From contig NZ_CP007215.2 of assembly GCF_000300455.3 (NCBI RefSeq), positions 682,001 through 746,000 on the forward strand: a stretch of DNA of 64,000 nt, given 5' to 3'. This DNA is from Kosakonia sacchari SP1. Lineage in GTDB: Bacteria > Pseudomonadota > Gammaproteobacteria > Enterobacterales > Enterobacteriaceae. How positions within the stretch are numbered: position 1 is the first letter of the stretch; each line of letters starts with the position of its first letter. A model generated the notes under the pieces. It was not told where the DNA came from. It saw nothing but the letters and a program-made list of their open reading frames with translations, and ran no database searches. This document shows positions 1 through 9,397 of the stretch, piece by piece. A program made the position numbers and the translations under genes.

Positions 1-753
1 CAGTTTCTCCTGCGGCTGACCCCCGGCAATTTGCAACGCTGTCCAGATTGGTCCTGGTGCGACGATATTAACGCGAATGCCTTTTTCCGCGACCTGCTTC
101 GCCAGTCCCCGGCTGTAATTGAGGATTGCCGCCTTGGTTGAGGCGTAGTCCAGCAGATGTGTACTCGGTTGATATGCCTGAATAGACGATGTGGTAATAA
201 TGCTCCCGCCCGCTGGCAGCAGCGGCACGGCTTCCTGGGTTATCCAGAACAGCGCAAAAACGTTAACGGTGTAGGTTTGGGTAAATTGCTCTGTCGTCAG
301 GTTGGCAATCTCTTCCACGGCAGTCTGTTTACCCGCCACTAGCGCCAGAATATCCAGCCCGCCAAGCTGCTCTTTTGCCTTGTGCGGCAAAGAGCGGGCA
401 AAAGACTCATCGGTCAGGTCACCGGGAATTAACACCGCTTTGCGCCCGGCGGCTTCGATTTGCGCTTTCACCTGCTGCGCGTCTTCCTCTTCCGCAGGCA
501 AATAGTTGATGGCGACATCTGCGCCTTCGCGCGCATAAGCAATAGCCGCTGCGCGGCCAATGCCGGAATCGCCGCCGGTCACCAGCGCTTTGCGATCTTT
601 TAGCCGCCCGCTACCGACATAACTGTTCTCGCCGCAGTCGGGAACGGGATCCATCTTCGACTGTATGCCTGGCGTTGGTTGCCGCTGTTTCGGGTATTCG
701 CCAGTGTAATACTGCGTGGTGGGATCCTGCATTTTCGTCTGGTTATTCGCCAT
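1..753 (-). CDS. yghA: YghA-like NADP-dependent aldehyde reductase (SDR family), partial
   Basis: The reading frame begins with ATG at 751-753 behind a GGAGGG ribosome site and stays open to the window edge, so the C-terminus is missing. The translation has the long N-terminal extension of YghA (ending ...[13 protein letters not shown]), then the short-chain dehydrogenase nucleotide-binding motif [15 protein letters not shown], the NNAG-position variant LALVAGK, and the active-site region SSIQAYQPS followed by YASTKAA (catalytic Tyr and Lys). The family reduces aldehydes with NADPH in the cytoplasm. E. coli YghA has 294 residues and about 251 are visible here. The location next to yqhA and yghZ matches E. 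coli gene order. Substrate is not readable from the sequence. Confidence 0.93.
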   Translation of the reverse strand, partial: MANNQTKMQDPTTQYYTGEYPKQRQPTPGIQSKMDPVPDCGENSYVGSGRLKDRKALVTGGDSGIGRAAAIAYAREGADVAINYLPAEEEDAQQVKAQIEAAGRKAVLIPGDLTDESFARSLPHKAKEQLGGLDILALVAGKQTAVEEIANLTTEQFTQTYTVNVFALFWITQEAVPLLPAGGSIITTSSIQAYQPSTHLLDYASTKAAILNYSRGLAKQVAEKGIRVNIVAPGPIWTALQIAGGQPQEKL

Positions 754-869
754 TACGTACCCTCCATATCGGTTGTTGAGTACTTAAGGGTAGAAGCCTG
801 AGCTGAAAATGCAGACTAATTCAGGATTATCTTGAGGCGAAGGTGTACAAGCGCAGGAGAGGGAAAGGG

Positions 870-1313
870 CTATTTGGTGTTTGCGGCTTGCTTCGCCGCC
901 GCTTCTTCTTCCAGTGCCACGGTTGTGACATTCGAGGTACGATATTCGCCATCGCTTAGTTTGCGGCTCAGGCGTAACGTCGCGGTTTCGCGGCTCAGAA
1001 TGTACTGATAGTTCGCTTCCAGGCGCCCCATGATTTTGTCCCGCAGCTCCGGTTTTTGCGCGATGATGGCTTCGATGACGGCGCCATAAATCTCTTCTTT
1101 CACCTGCAGGGGATAGATTTCGCGACGGTTCTGCCATTTCAGGCGTACCAGCGCCGCAGGAATAGAAATCAGTTCACGCGCGATTCGCTGAATAGTTTCG
1201 TTTTTACTTAATATCAGGGCTTCTTTATTTTGCTTTAAGATAAATTCGTCACTTTTTTTCTCTTCTAAAGCTAAATAAACGTTATTATTATCGACCTCTT
1301 TCACGTTATTCAT
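870..1313 (-). CDS. Hypothetical protein, 147 aa, coupled to the upstream gene
   Basis: Not recognised. The frame could begin further upstream at 1388, but the ATG at 1311-1313 overlaps the end of the preceding gene (stop at 1306-1308) in the arrangement expected for translational coupling, so that start is preferred. The protein is soluble, with no signal peptide or membrane segment, rich in Glu, Lys and Arg, and mostly predicted helical by eye. The C-terminal tail (EEEAAAKQAANTK) is low-complexity. With the gene at 1306-1716 it forms a two-gene unit inserted between yghA and yqhA. The coding region is more AT-rich in its first third than the surrounding core genes, which may indicate acquisition. 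No function is proposed. Confidence 0.7.
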   Translation of the reverse strand: MNNVKEVDNNNVYLALEEKKSDEFILKQNKEALILSKNETIQRIARELISIPAALVRLKWQNRREIYPLQVKEEIYGAVIEAIIAQKPELRDKIMGRLEANYQYILSRETATLRLSRKLSDGEYRTSNVTTVALEEEAAAKQAANTK

Positions 1314-1716
1314 CCCCGAACTTATAAAACATTGGTGTATCTTTTTCTCGGGTAATGAGATTAAGCCAAATCTCATTACCTGCTTCATTTATTTGCTGAG
1401 TTTTATCCGCAATTATTTGGCTTAATGTTTGGGCATCTATCTCGCCTTCCGCTTGTAAATCATTAAGTAAACGCGCGAAAGTCTCGATTTTTACCACACG
1501 CAATAGCCGCTCTTTTATATGGCGGTCGCGTTCTTCCAGCAGCATATTTCTCGACTGCCCGGTACGGCTGGCATTCGCTAATATATCGTTAGCATGTTCA
1601 GCGAGTGTTCTTTTACCCTGAGTTAAATTAGGCTCTTTTCCTTCTTCTCCAGGCTTGGTTTCAACGGCAGAAATGTGAAATCGTGCCGGGACAAGATTCT
1701 CGGGAAGCATTTCCAA
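1306..1716 (-). CDS. Hypothetical protein, 136 aa, first gene of an unknown pair
   Basis: Not recognised. The protein is charged and helical, with an N-terminal stretch that has no export signal and a central run of Arg, Glu and Leu (around residues 40-110) that could form a coiled coil. It ends MFYKFGDE. It overlaps the start of the downstream 147-residue gene by 8 bases. It is divergent from the membrane-anchored unknown protein at 1813, so the 96-base gap probably holds both promoters. Base composition is AT-richer than yghA or the hyb genes. No homologous family is claimed. Confidence 0.7.
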   Translation of the reverse strand: MEMLPENLVPARFHISAVETKPGEEGKEPNLTQGKRTLAEHANDILANASRTGQSRNMLLEERDRHIKERLLRVVKIETFARLLNDLQAEGEIDAQTLSQIIADKTQQINEAGNEIWLNLITREKDTPMFYKFGDE

Positions 1717-1812
1717 TGTCCTTTAATATCAACAGGGAAGAGGGTGTTCAGGCGTGAGGTTCGTTGACAATATCATGGCGCACTTTTAAAATCAAAAAAA
1801 AGGAGCCTGCTC

Positions 1813-2319
1813 ATGAACAGTATTTTTTATTCTGTTATTGCTTTATTGCTGCTGACGGGCGGCGTTCTTTTATTGATGCGTGAGTACAATAAAAAAGCTC
1901 CCCTTAGTGAAATTGACAATCCGCCTTTACCACCGCAACCGTTGTCAAAAGAGGAAGGGGAAGATCATTTCTCCGCGTTAATGAATGCGATTACTCCAGT
2001 GTGGTACTGGCGCGTTAATCATGAATATATAGATTTTCTTCATGCGACAATTAAGCGCATGAATATGGCTGAATTAAATAGTACGCCTGGGTTATTTGAA
2101 GCGCAGCGTCGCTGTAGCGATCTCAATTCAGCGGTGTATAAGTATTACGACAATATAAAAAAGCGCTGCGTAAATGGTGAAAAAGTACCGCATTCGGATC
2201 TGGATGTGCTCAACCTGCGTCAGTGTTTTCGTGAATTCAGTATGGAAGCGTATCCGGCGCTGGTCGTGCTGGTGTGGCCTGAGAACCAACGACCGTGGGT
2301 CAACCCCGAAGAGGTGTAG
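1813..2319 (+). CDS. Hypothetical single-pass membrane protein, 168 aa
   Basis: Not recognised. Residues 4-22 form one hydrophobic segment (FYSVIALLLLTGGVLLL) followed by positive residues, then a proline-rich linker (NPPLPPQPL). The globular part (residues 55-168) has several Trp and Cys residues and would lie in the cytoplasm or periplasm depending on topology. The ATG follows an AAAGGAG ribosome site at the usual distance. The gene is divergent from the unknown pair at 870-1716 and precedes yqhA. It is AT-rich relative to yqhA. The anchor and the three-gene arrangement suggest an accessory module, but no role can be assigned. Confidence 0.72.
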   Translation: MNSIFYSVIALLLLTGGVLLLMREYNKKAPLSEIDNPPLPPQPLSKEEGEDHFSALMNAITPVWYWRVNHEYIDFLHATIKRMNMAELNSTPGLFEAQRRCSDLNSAVYKYYDNIKKRCVNGEKVPHSDLDVLNLRQCFREFSMEAYPALVVLVWPENQRPWVNPEEV

Positions 2320-2382
2320 TGCCGTGTTGCTTTAGTGTTGCAAATTGTTTGCCCGGCTGGGATATACTGAGCGCCGGTTTAG

Positions 2383-2901
<519 letters not shown>

Positions 2902-2907
2902 GTGCAT

Positions 2908-2945
2908 TGCCGGGCCGCGTTCTGCCGCCCGGCATTACCTTTTTT
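2908..2945 (+). terminator. Intrinsic terminator between yqhA and yghZ
   Basis: TGCCGGGC (2908-2915) pairs perfectly with GCCCGGCA (2927-2934) around an 11-base loop. A run of T's follows at 2940-2945. It lies between two convergent genes and would terminate yqhA; the stem may also serve yghZ from the other side. Confidence 0.75.
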
Positions 2946-3984
2946 ACTTATCCGAAGAAGCCTGCCACAGATTCAGCTCACCATCGGCAATGTGTTTGTC
3001 GATCTGCGCTAACTCCTCACTGCTGAAACTCAGGTTGTTCAGTGCCTGAACGTTCTCTTCAATCTGTTCCGGACGGCTTGCGCCAATCAGCACCGACGTG
3101 ACTCGCGCATCTTTTAACAGCCAGCTCAGCGCCATTTGCGCCATCGACTGACCGCGGCGTTGTGCCATGTCATTGAGCAAGCGCAAGCTGTTGAGGTTGC
3201 TCTCTGTCAGCATCTTTTCCGTCAGGCCACGCACTTTTTTGCCTTCACGCTGCATGCGTGAACCTTCCGGAATACCGTTCAGGTATTTGCCGGTTAATAG
3301 CCCTTGCGCCAGCGGAGTAAAGGCAATGCAACCCACGCCATTATCTTCCAGCGTATCCAGCAGGCCGGTTTTATCCACCCAGCGGTTCAGCAAGTTGTAA
3401 GAGGGTTGATGGATAAGCAGCGGGATTTTCCATTCGCGCAGCAGCGCCGCCATTTGCTGTGTGCGCTCGGTGGAATAGGAAGAGATGCCGACATACAGCG
3501 CCTTACCGCTCTGCACCGCCTGCGCCAATGCGGATGCCGTCTCTTCCATGGGCGTTTTTTCATCAACCCGATGCGAATAAAAGATATCAACGTACTCAAC
3601 GCCCATCCGCTTCAGACTCTGATCGAGGCTGGCGAGCAGGTACTTGCGTGAACCGCCGGAACCGTACGGCCCTGGCCACATATCGTAACCGGCTTTGGTG
3701 GAGATAATGATCTCGTCGCGGTATGCGGCAAAATCCTCACGTAACAAGCGGCCAAAATTCTCCTCCGCGCTGCCTGCTGGCGGCCCGTAGTTATTGGCTA
3801 AATCAAAGTGGGTAATGCCGAGGGAAAATGCTTTGCGCAGCAAGGCGCGCTGTGAGTCCAGGGCGTGCCCGTGACCAAAACTGTGCCACAAACCGAGCGA
3901 AAGCGCGGGCAGTTGTAGGCCGCTTTTGCCGCAGTACCGGTACTGCATCTGTTCGTAGCGATTCGGGTTGGCGAAACCAGGCAT
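2944..3984 (-). CDS. yghZ: L-glyceraldehyde 3-phosphate reductase (aldo-keto reductase)
   Basis: The 346-residue product equals the length of E. coli YghZ/Gpr, an NADPH-dependent aldo-keto reductase that reduces L-glyceraldehyde 3-phosphate and detoxifies methylglyoxal. The start at 3982-3984 (MPGFANPNRY) is chosen over an upstream in-frame start at 4029 because AAAGGAG lies just upstream of it. Visible family features are the N-terminal strand GLQLPALSLGLWHSFG, the catalytic Asp and Tyr in FDLANNYGP, the Lys in IIISTKAGYDMWPG, and the C-terminal cofactor motif VLIGASRPEQIEENV. It is a soluble cytoplasmic enzyme transcribed toward yqhA and divergent from yghX. Confidence 0.95.
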   Translation of the reverse strand: MPGFANPNRYEQMQYRYCGKSGLQLPALSLGLWHSFGHGHALDSQRALLRKAFSLGITHFDLANNYGPPAGSAEENFGRLLREDFAAYRDEIIISTKAGYDMWPGPYGSGGSRKYLLASLDQSLKRMGVEYVDIFYSHRVDEKTPMEETASALAQAVQSGKALYVGISSYSTERTQQMAALLREWKIPLLIHQPSYNLLNRWVDKTGLLDTLEDNGVGCIAFTPLAQGLLTGKYLNGIPEGSRMQREGKKVRGLTEKMLTESNLNSLRLLNDMAQRRGQSMAQMALSWLLKDARVTSVLIGASRPEQIEENVQALNNLSFSSEELAQIDKHIADGELNLWQASSDK

Positions 3985-4150
3985 GATGTCTCCTTTCTTT
4001 TTAATCTTATCGATGAAAATTCGAAACAACGTTTCTATCTTACGTCTGTTTTCTGCACATCAAAAGATGAGGTTGTGTCTGGATGTTTTTTGAGCGAAAA
4101 GCGGAGCGCTATGCTTTGCTTAGAGAGACATAAAAAGAGGGAGATAACCG

Positions 4151-5038
4151 ATGACACGTTTAACGGCGAAAGATTTTCCACAGGAATTGCTTGATTACTA
4201 CGACTACTACGCGCACGGCAAGATCAATAAGCGTGAATTTTTACAGCTGGCGGGCAAATATGCGGTTGGCGGCATGACGGCGCTGGCGCTGTTCAACTTG
4301 TTGAAACCGAACTACGCGCTGGCAACGCAAGTGGAATTCACCGATCCGGACATTCACCCGGAATATATCACTTACCCGTCGCCGAACGGGCACGGCGATG
4401 TGCGCGGCTACCTGGTCACACCGACAAAAGCGCAGGGCAAAGTGTCGGCAGTGGTGGTGGTACATGAAAACCGTGGGTTAAACCCGTATATCGAAGATGT
4501 GGCTCGCCGCGTCGCCAAAGCGGGTTATATAGCGCTGGCACCGGATGGTTTAAGCTCTGTGGGCGGCTATCCAGGTAACGATGATGAAGGTCGCGCATTG
4601 CAGCAGAAAGTTGCCCCGACAAAGCTGATGAATGATTTTTTTGCCGCCATCGAGTTTATGCAAAAACACCCGCAGGCGAGCGGCAAAGTGGGGATCACTG
4701 GTTTTTGCTATGGCGGCGGCGTGTCAAACGCGGCGGCGGTGGCTTACCCGGAGCTGGCGTGCGCGGTGCCTTTTTATGGTCGGCAACCTCCGGCAGCGGA
4801 CGTGGCGAAAATCAACGCGCCGCTGTTGCTGCATTACGCTGCGCTGGACAAGAACATCAACGAAGGCTGGCCGGCCTATGAGCAGGCGTTAAAGGCCAGG
4901 CAAAAAGTTTATGAAGCGTGGATTTATCCCGGCGTTAACCACGGTTTTCACAACGATTCGACGCCGCGCTACGATAAAGCCGCTGCCGAATTGGCCTGGC
5001 AACGCACCCTGGATTGGTTCAAAACGTATCTCACTTAG
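4151..5038 (+). CDS. yghX: Dienelactone hydrolase family protein YghX, intact
   Basis: The 295-residue protein is an alpha/beta hydrolase of the dienelactone hydrolase type. The nucleophile is Cys186 in GFCYGGG, the partner Asp lies in LHYAALDKN, the His in GVNHGFHND, and the activating Glu in VVVHENRGL, so the active site is complete. In E. coli K-12 the gene is a pseudogene; here it is uninterrupted. Residues 25-55 read NKREFLQLAGKYAVGG followed by a hydrophobic run and ALA, which resembles a Tat signal with Lys-Arg in place of Arg-Arg, so export is possible. The ribosome site is AGAGGGAGATAACCG. Substrate is unknown. Confidence 0.92.
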   Translation: MTRLTAKDFPQELLDYYDYYAHGKINKREFLQLAGKYAVGGMTALALFNLLKPNYALATQVEFTDPDIHPEYITYPSPNGHGDVRGYLVTPTKAQGKVSAVVVVHENRGLNPYIEDVARRVAKAGYIALAPDGLSSVGGYPGNDDEGRALQQKVAPTKLMNDFFAAIEFMQKHPQASGKVGITGFCYGGGVSNAAAVAYPELACAVPFYGRQPPAADVAKINAPLLLHYAALDKNINEGWPAYEQALKARQKVYEAWIYPGVNHGFHNDSTPRYDKAAAELAWQRTLDWFKTYLT

Positions 5039-5946
5039 CGGCTGCTGCACAGGCAGGGATGCCGGAAAACATAAAAAAGCTGAATATTTCGCATTGGGTT
5101 TGTTTATCAATGTAATTTCACGCCATAAGCAATACTTACCAGGTTTTTACGTCAGAAAAACAGGGGGGTTTATAATTAATGCAATGCTCTTGGTTTTCTG
5201 GCTTTTCCTGGCAGGCAAAAAAGCGTCTTTAATTTACCTTTGGCACCCGTTCTTTCTGCGAAAATTCCTGGGAATACGGCTAAAAAAACGGCGCGAGCAA
5301 AATCGTTGCGGGCTATTCATAATATTTATCAATGTATACAAAAATAATCATCTGTGGAGGTTTTGTTACCGCACTCATTGCATGACCTGGCAACGTGCGT
5401 GAGTCGTAGCACCTCTGCAGGCCTTAATCTGATTGGGTTTTAACATGTTGCCCGGTATCATTATCTGCCTGGGTATCGGGTTGTGTTGCATAAAAAAACA
5501 TCTTTTTTAACATCACTTCACAAGCATTTAAAGCTTGCTTAACTCTTATTTTTTTAACTTTTTCAGCGAATGATTAGTGATATTTATCGGTGTTTTTCAA
5601 ATGGCGATAATAACCATTCTCGCTATGTTAAAGCGTGCTTTTTATATCGTTACCTAATGCCATCTTTATTTGTTAATTATTGTTTTTAATTTTATGGCAC
5701 AATGGTTTAATAATTGGGTGTCTTTACTGTTGCCATATTTATGGTCGTTTTGATAATAAAATATTAAATGAAAATATCGTTCAGTATTAGTGTGTTATGC
5801 TGTTATTAGTTAACGTATTGCGTCGGCATCAACCGCATTTACGGTGAAATAAAGTTAGCAGAATAATCGTTTTGACAGCGACTTAAGTGGCAGAAGAAAG
5901 AGAAAAGGTCAACGCTGTTTTCATACAAAAAATTTTGGGCGGACAT
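5039..5946. other. AT-rich intergenic region without a convincing gene
   Basis: About 900 bases separate yghX from the chemoreceptor. The first part keeps an open frame that runs out of yghX in another phase (to about 5402), but it has no ribosome site and no recognisable protein. From 5450 on the sequence is strongly AT-rich with many T-runs and no open frame. No repeat, RNA or terminator of good quality was seen. Confidence 0.6.
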
Positions 5947-5973
5947 TTAATATTTTCCGCACCTTGCCGATAA
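5947..5973 (+). promoter_or_regulatory. FliA (sigma-28) promoter of the chemoreceptor gene
   Basis: TTAA at 5947-5950 and GCCGATAA at 5966-5973 are separated by exactly 15 bases. The flagellar sigma-28 consensus is TAAA-N15-GCCGATAA, so the -10 is perfect and the -35 differs by one base. The site lies 57 bases upstream of the chemoreceptor start, as expected for a class 3 flagellar regulon gene. Confidence 0.85.
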
Positions 5974-6029
5974 ATGGAGATAACTCTCGCCCGCAGGCGA
6001 GAAAGCACCATTACCGCAAGGACAATATT

Positions 6030-7679
6030 ATGAATATGCTTCGTAACTTTACTATACGAGCCGTGATGCTGGTGATCCTCGGGATCTTCGGCGTGCTATG
6101 GTCTGGCGTCGGCTTGTATAGCGTTTTTTCTCTGTCAAAAGTCGCTGATGGCAATGAAGTTGATCGTCAGCTTGTGACGCAAATGACCCTTCTTAGCCAG
6201 GGTAATGATCAGTACTTCCGATTCGTTACCCGTCTTAGCCGTGTAATGGAAGCCAAAGCTGCGGGTGGCACGCCAGATATGGCACCAGTGCAACAGGCGC
6301 TGGATACCATGTCGCGTAAATTGACGGAGTTTAAAGCCGTATCGCCAGGCCCGATGGATCCTAAAGTATCCGAACAAGTGATTACCGCCTGGCAGGCGCT
6401 GCTGGATCAAGGGGTAACTCCGCAGATGCAACTGGCACAGCAAGGTACGCCGGACGCGTACCGCCAGCAGGCCAATAATGTCACGCCGGGTTTGAGCCGC
6501 AGCTTCGGTACGGCGACGGAAAGCTTTAATAAAGCGGCCAGCAACAGCCTGGATGAAACGCGCGTGATGGTTGATGCGCGCACCAGCACCACGCGTGTCG
6601 CGATTATTACAGCGATGGTGATTGGCTTGTTAATTCTGCTGTTCACCGACCGCTATCTGGTCGCCATGCTGGTGAAACCGCTGAACCGTATTCGTGCGCA
6701 CTTCGGTCTGATGGCGCAGGGCGATCTCAGCCAGCCGCTGGAAGATATGGGACGTAACTGCGTGGGTCAGGTGATCCCGCTGCTGTTAGCCATGCAGGAT
6801 AGCCTGCGTGAAGCGGTGAGCAGCATCCGCCATGGCAGCGAGAATATCTGGCGCGGCGCGTCCGAGATCTCCACCGGTAATAACGATCTCTCTTCCCGCA
6901 CGGAAGAGCAGGCCGCCGCGCTGGAACAAACCGCTGCCAGCATGGAAGAGCTGACCTCAACGGTAAAACTGAACGCGGATAATGCCAACCAGGCAAGCGA
7001 ACTGGCAGAAGTGGCGTCGACCACCGCCAGCAAAGGTGGCGCGCTGGTAAAAGAAGTCATCAGCACAATGGATGGCATCTCTGACAGCTCGAAGAAAATC
7101 GCCGAAATCACCAACGTGATTAACAGCATCGCCTTCCAGACCAACATTCTTGCGCTTAACGCCGCCGTGGAAGCTGCGCGTGCGGGTGAGCAAGGTCGTG
7201 GTTTCGCGGTGGTAGCGGGTGAAGTTCGTAACCTCGCCAGCCGCAGTGCCGGCGCGGCGAAAGAGATCGAAACGCTAATCGCGGATTCTGTTTCCCGCGT
7301 AGAGAAAGGCGCGAAACTGGTCAATGACACCGGCACCACCATGGAAAGCATTCTGCGTGCGGTGCGAGAAGTGACCACCATTATGAAAGAGATTGCTTCT
7401 GCGACGGATGAACAGAGCAAAGGTATTTCTCAGGTGGGCGTGGCAATTACCCAGATGGACAGCGTAACGCAGCAGAACGCCGCGCTGGTGGAGGAAATTT
7501 CCGCCGCCGCCGCAGCGCTGGAGCGCCAGACTGAAGAGTTGCAGCGTTCCGTGCAGCAGTTCCGCCTTTCCAGTGACGAGCAGCAGAAACCTGCGGCTAC
7601 CGCACTGGTGAAACCGGATTTATCACGCGGAGCACCGCGTAAAGCGGCAACGTCTTCGGATGAGTGGGTCGCGTTTTAA
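6030..7679 (+). CDS. Methyl-accepting chemotaxis protein with C-terminal CheR/CheB tether
   Basis: The 549-residue protein is a transmembrane chemoreceptor. The start at 6030 is preceded by AAGGAC; an earlier in-frame TTG at 5964 overlaps the sigma-28 -10 box and is rejected. Transmembrane segment 1 is at residues 8-32 and segment 2 at about 192-212. A four-helix-type periplasmic domain lies between them, a HAMP domain at about 213-270, and the signalling coiled coil with its hairpin ([20 protein letters not shown]) near 375-395. The last residues EWVAF fit the W-x-x-F tether that binds CheR and CheB in high-abundance receptors. Ligand is unknown. It is inserted between yghX and yghW, which E. 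coli lacks. Confidence 0.95.
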   Translation: MNMLRNFTIRAVMLVILGIFGVLWSGVGLYSVFSLSKVADGNEVDRQLVTQMTLLSQGNDQYFRFVTRLSRVMEAKAAGGTPDMAPVQQALDTMSRKLTEFKAVSPGPMDPKVSEQVITAWQALLDQGVTPQMQLAQQGTPDAYRQQANNVTPGLSRSFGTATESFNKAASNSLDETRVMVDARTSTTRVAIITAMVIGLLILLFTDRYLVAMLVKPLNRIRAHFGLMAQGDLSQPLEDMGRNCVGQVIPLLLAMQDSLREAVSSIRHGSENIWRGASEISTGNNDLSSRTEEQAAALEQTAASMEELTSTVKLNADNANQASELAEVASTTASKGGALVKEVISTMDGISDSSKKIAEITNVINSIAFQTNILALNAAVEAARAGEQGRGFAVVAGEVRNLASRSAGAAKEIETLIADSVSRVEKGAKLVNDTGTTMESILRAVREVTTIMKEIASATDEQSKGISQVGVAITQMDSVTQQNAALVEEISAAAAALERQTEELQRSVQQFRLSSDEQQKPAATALVKPDLSRGAPRKAATSSDEWVAF

Positions 7680-7747
7680 TCAGCGCTATCACCGCCACGA
7701 AAGATCGTTATATAATTTTTTATATATCGTTTGTGGGGGTGATAACG

Positions 7748-8035
7748 ATGGACAACCATTTTGGTAAAGGCTTGATGGCCGGGCTGAATGCGGCACAGGC
7801 GGACAGCGCCAGTAACGTGGCGCATTTCTGCCCGGACTATAAGCGTGGTTTTGTACTCGGGTTTTCGCATCGTATGTTTGAAAAAACGGGCGATCGTCAA
7901 CTCAGCGCGTGGGAAGCTGGCATTCTTACGCGTCGCTACGGGCTGGATAAGGATATGGTGATGGATTTCTTTCGCGAGAGTCACTCCAGCACTGTGATCC
8001 GATTTTTTATGGCGGGTTACCGCCTCGAAATCTAA
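7748..8035 (+). CDS. yghW: YghW family small protein
   Basis: The 95-residue product closely resembles E. coli YghW, including [28 protein letters not shown] and the end [10 protein letters not shown]. The start at 7748 ([13 protein letters not shown]) follows GTGGGGGTGATAACG; the frame extends upstream into the chemoreceptor's end but without a better start. The protein is soluble and of unknown function. Its conserved place just before hybO suggests a link with the hydrogenase region. An intrinsic terminator follows it, separating it from the hyb operon. Confidence 0.92.
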   Translation: MDNHFGKGLMAGLNAAQADSASNVAHFCPDYKRGFVLGFSHRMFEKTGDRQLSAWEAGILTRRYGLDKDMVMDFFRESHSSTVIRFFMAGYRLEI

Positions 8036-8070
8036 AAATAAGCTTTGCTCACAATGCCGTTCTCTTTTGT

Positions 8071-8108
8071 GAAGGTCACTTTTGTCGAGGGTGACTTTCA
8101 TTTTTTTT
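8071..8108 (+). terminator. Intrinsic terminator after yghW
   Basis: GAAGGTCAC (8071-8079) pairs with GTGACTTTC (8091-8099) with one G-T wobble, and eight T's follow from 8101. It isolates yghW from the hyb promoter region. Confidence 0.8.
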
Positions 8109-8276
8109 GCCGTTTTGTGCCCCTAAACCCCTCGTTTTTCTGTGACTACTGCAACACTCTCCGGCTTTTTGCATAATACCCTTGTTTTTTATGTGATTAT
8201 TTGTCGGGGCGATCGCAGCATTCATCTGCCAAATAGGTGGAGAATAATCCTAGTCCAGGCTAAGGGATAACAATAA

Positions 8277-9395
8277 ATGGCAGGAGAGAACCAACAATTT
8301 GCGTCTCATGGCGTGAGCCGTCGTGATTTTATGAAACTGTGTGCTGCACTGGCGGCGACCATGGGGTTAAGCGGTAAGGCCGCTGCCGAAATGGCCAAAG
8401 CGGTCAGCCATCCTCAGCGTCCACCCGTCATCTGGATTGGCGCGCAGGAGTGCACAGGCTGTACTGAATCACTGCTTCGCGCGACGCACCCCACCGTAGA
8501 AAACCTTGTGCTGGAAACCATTTCGCTGGAATACCACGAAGTGCTTTCCGCCGCGTTTGGTCACCAGGTTGAAGAGAATAAACACCGGGCACTGGAGCAG
8601 TATAAAGGCCAGTACGTGTTGGTGGTTGATGGCTCGATTCCGATGAAAGACGGCGGGGTTTACTGCATGGTCGCCGGCGAACCGATTGTCGACCATATTC
8701 GTAAAGCGGCGGAAAACGCGGCGGCGATTATCGCTATTGGTTCCTGCGCCGCCTGGGGCGGCGTGGCGGCGGCGGGCGTCAACCCGACCGGCGCAGTCAG
8801 CCTGCAAGATGTGCTGCCTGGCAAAACGGTAATTAACATTCCCGGCTGCCCGCCAAACCCACAAAACTTTCTTGCCACCGTGGCGCATATCATCACCTTC
8901 GGCAAACCTCCGGCGCTTGACGCCAAAAACCGTCCCCGCTTTGCCTATGGGCGCTTGATTCATGAGCACTGCGAACGTCGGCCGCATTTTGATGCCGGGC
9001 GTTTTGCGAAAGCATATGGCGATCAGGGGCATCGCGAAGGCTGGTGCTTGTATCACTTAGGCTGCAAAGGCCCGGAAACCTGGGGCAACTGCTCAACGTT
9101 GCAGTTTTGCGATGTGGGCGGTGTCTGGCCGGTTGCCATTGGTCACCCATGCTATGGCTGCAACGAAGAGGGGGTTGGTTTTCACAAAGGCATCTCCCAG
9201 CTTGCGCATGTGGATAACCCGACGCCGCGCGCCGAGAAACCAGACGTCAACCTGAAAGAGGGCGGTACCGTGTCGGCAAGCGCTGTCGGTTTGCTGGGCG
9301 GCGTCGTAGGCCTGGTGGCGGGTGTCGGCGTGATGACTGTGCGTGAACTGGGTCGCCAGCAGAAGAAAAACGACACGGATTCACAGGGAGACTAG
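8277..9395 (+). CDS. hybO: Hydrogenase-2 small subunit
   Basis: The 372-residue protein has the same length as E. coli HybO. SRRDFMK at residues 14-20 is a canonical Tat signal motif, directing the folded small subunit with its large-subunit partner to the periplasmic face. Cys residues that hold the three iron-sulfur clusters are visible in ECTGCTES, GSCAAWGG, NIPGCPPNP, YHLGCKGP, NCSTLQFC and HPCYGCNEEG. A C-terminal hydrophobic helix (about 335-355) anchors it in the inner membrane. It heads the hybOABCDEFG operon, which catalyses H2 uptake coupled to the quinone pool. The ribosome site is AAGGG. It is separated from hybA by two bases. Confidence 0.97.
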   Translation: MAGENQQFASHGVSRRDFMKLCAALAATMGLSGKAAAEMAKAVSHPQRPPVIWIGAQECTGCTESLLRATHPTVENLVLETISLEYHEVLSAAFGHQVEENKHRALEQYKGQYVLVVDGSIPMKDGGVYCMVAGEPIVDHIRKAAENAAAIIAIGSCAAWGGVAAAGVNPTGAVSLQDVLPGKTVINIPGCPPNPQNFLATVAHIITFGKPPALDAKNRPRFAYGRLIHEHCERRPHFDAGRFAKAYGDQGHREGWCLYHLGCKGPETWGNCSTLQFCDVGGVWPVAIGHPCYGCNEEGVGFHKGISQLAHVDNPTPRAEKPDVNLKEGGTVSASAVGLLGGVVGLVAGVGVMTVRELGRQQKKNDTDSQGD

Positions 9396-9397
9396 CC

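Noticed and set aside
4911-5402. 163-codon frame running out of yghX
   Set aside because: It starts inside yghX in another phase, lacks a ribosome site and its sequence is not protein-like beyond the yghX stop.
6767-7420. 217-codon open frame on the minus strand inside the chemoreceptor
   Set aside because: It mirrors the Ala/Ser-rich signalling coiled coil; the translation is low-complexity and the plus-strand protein is certain.
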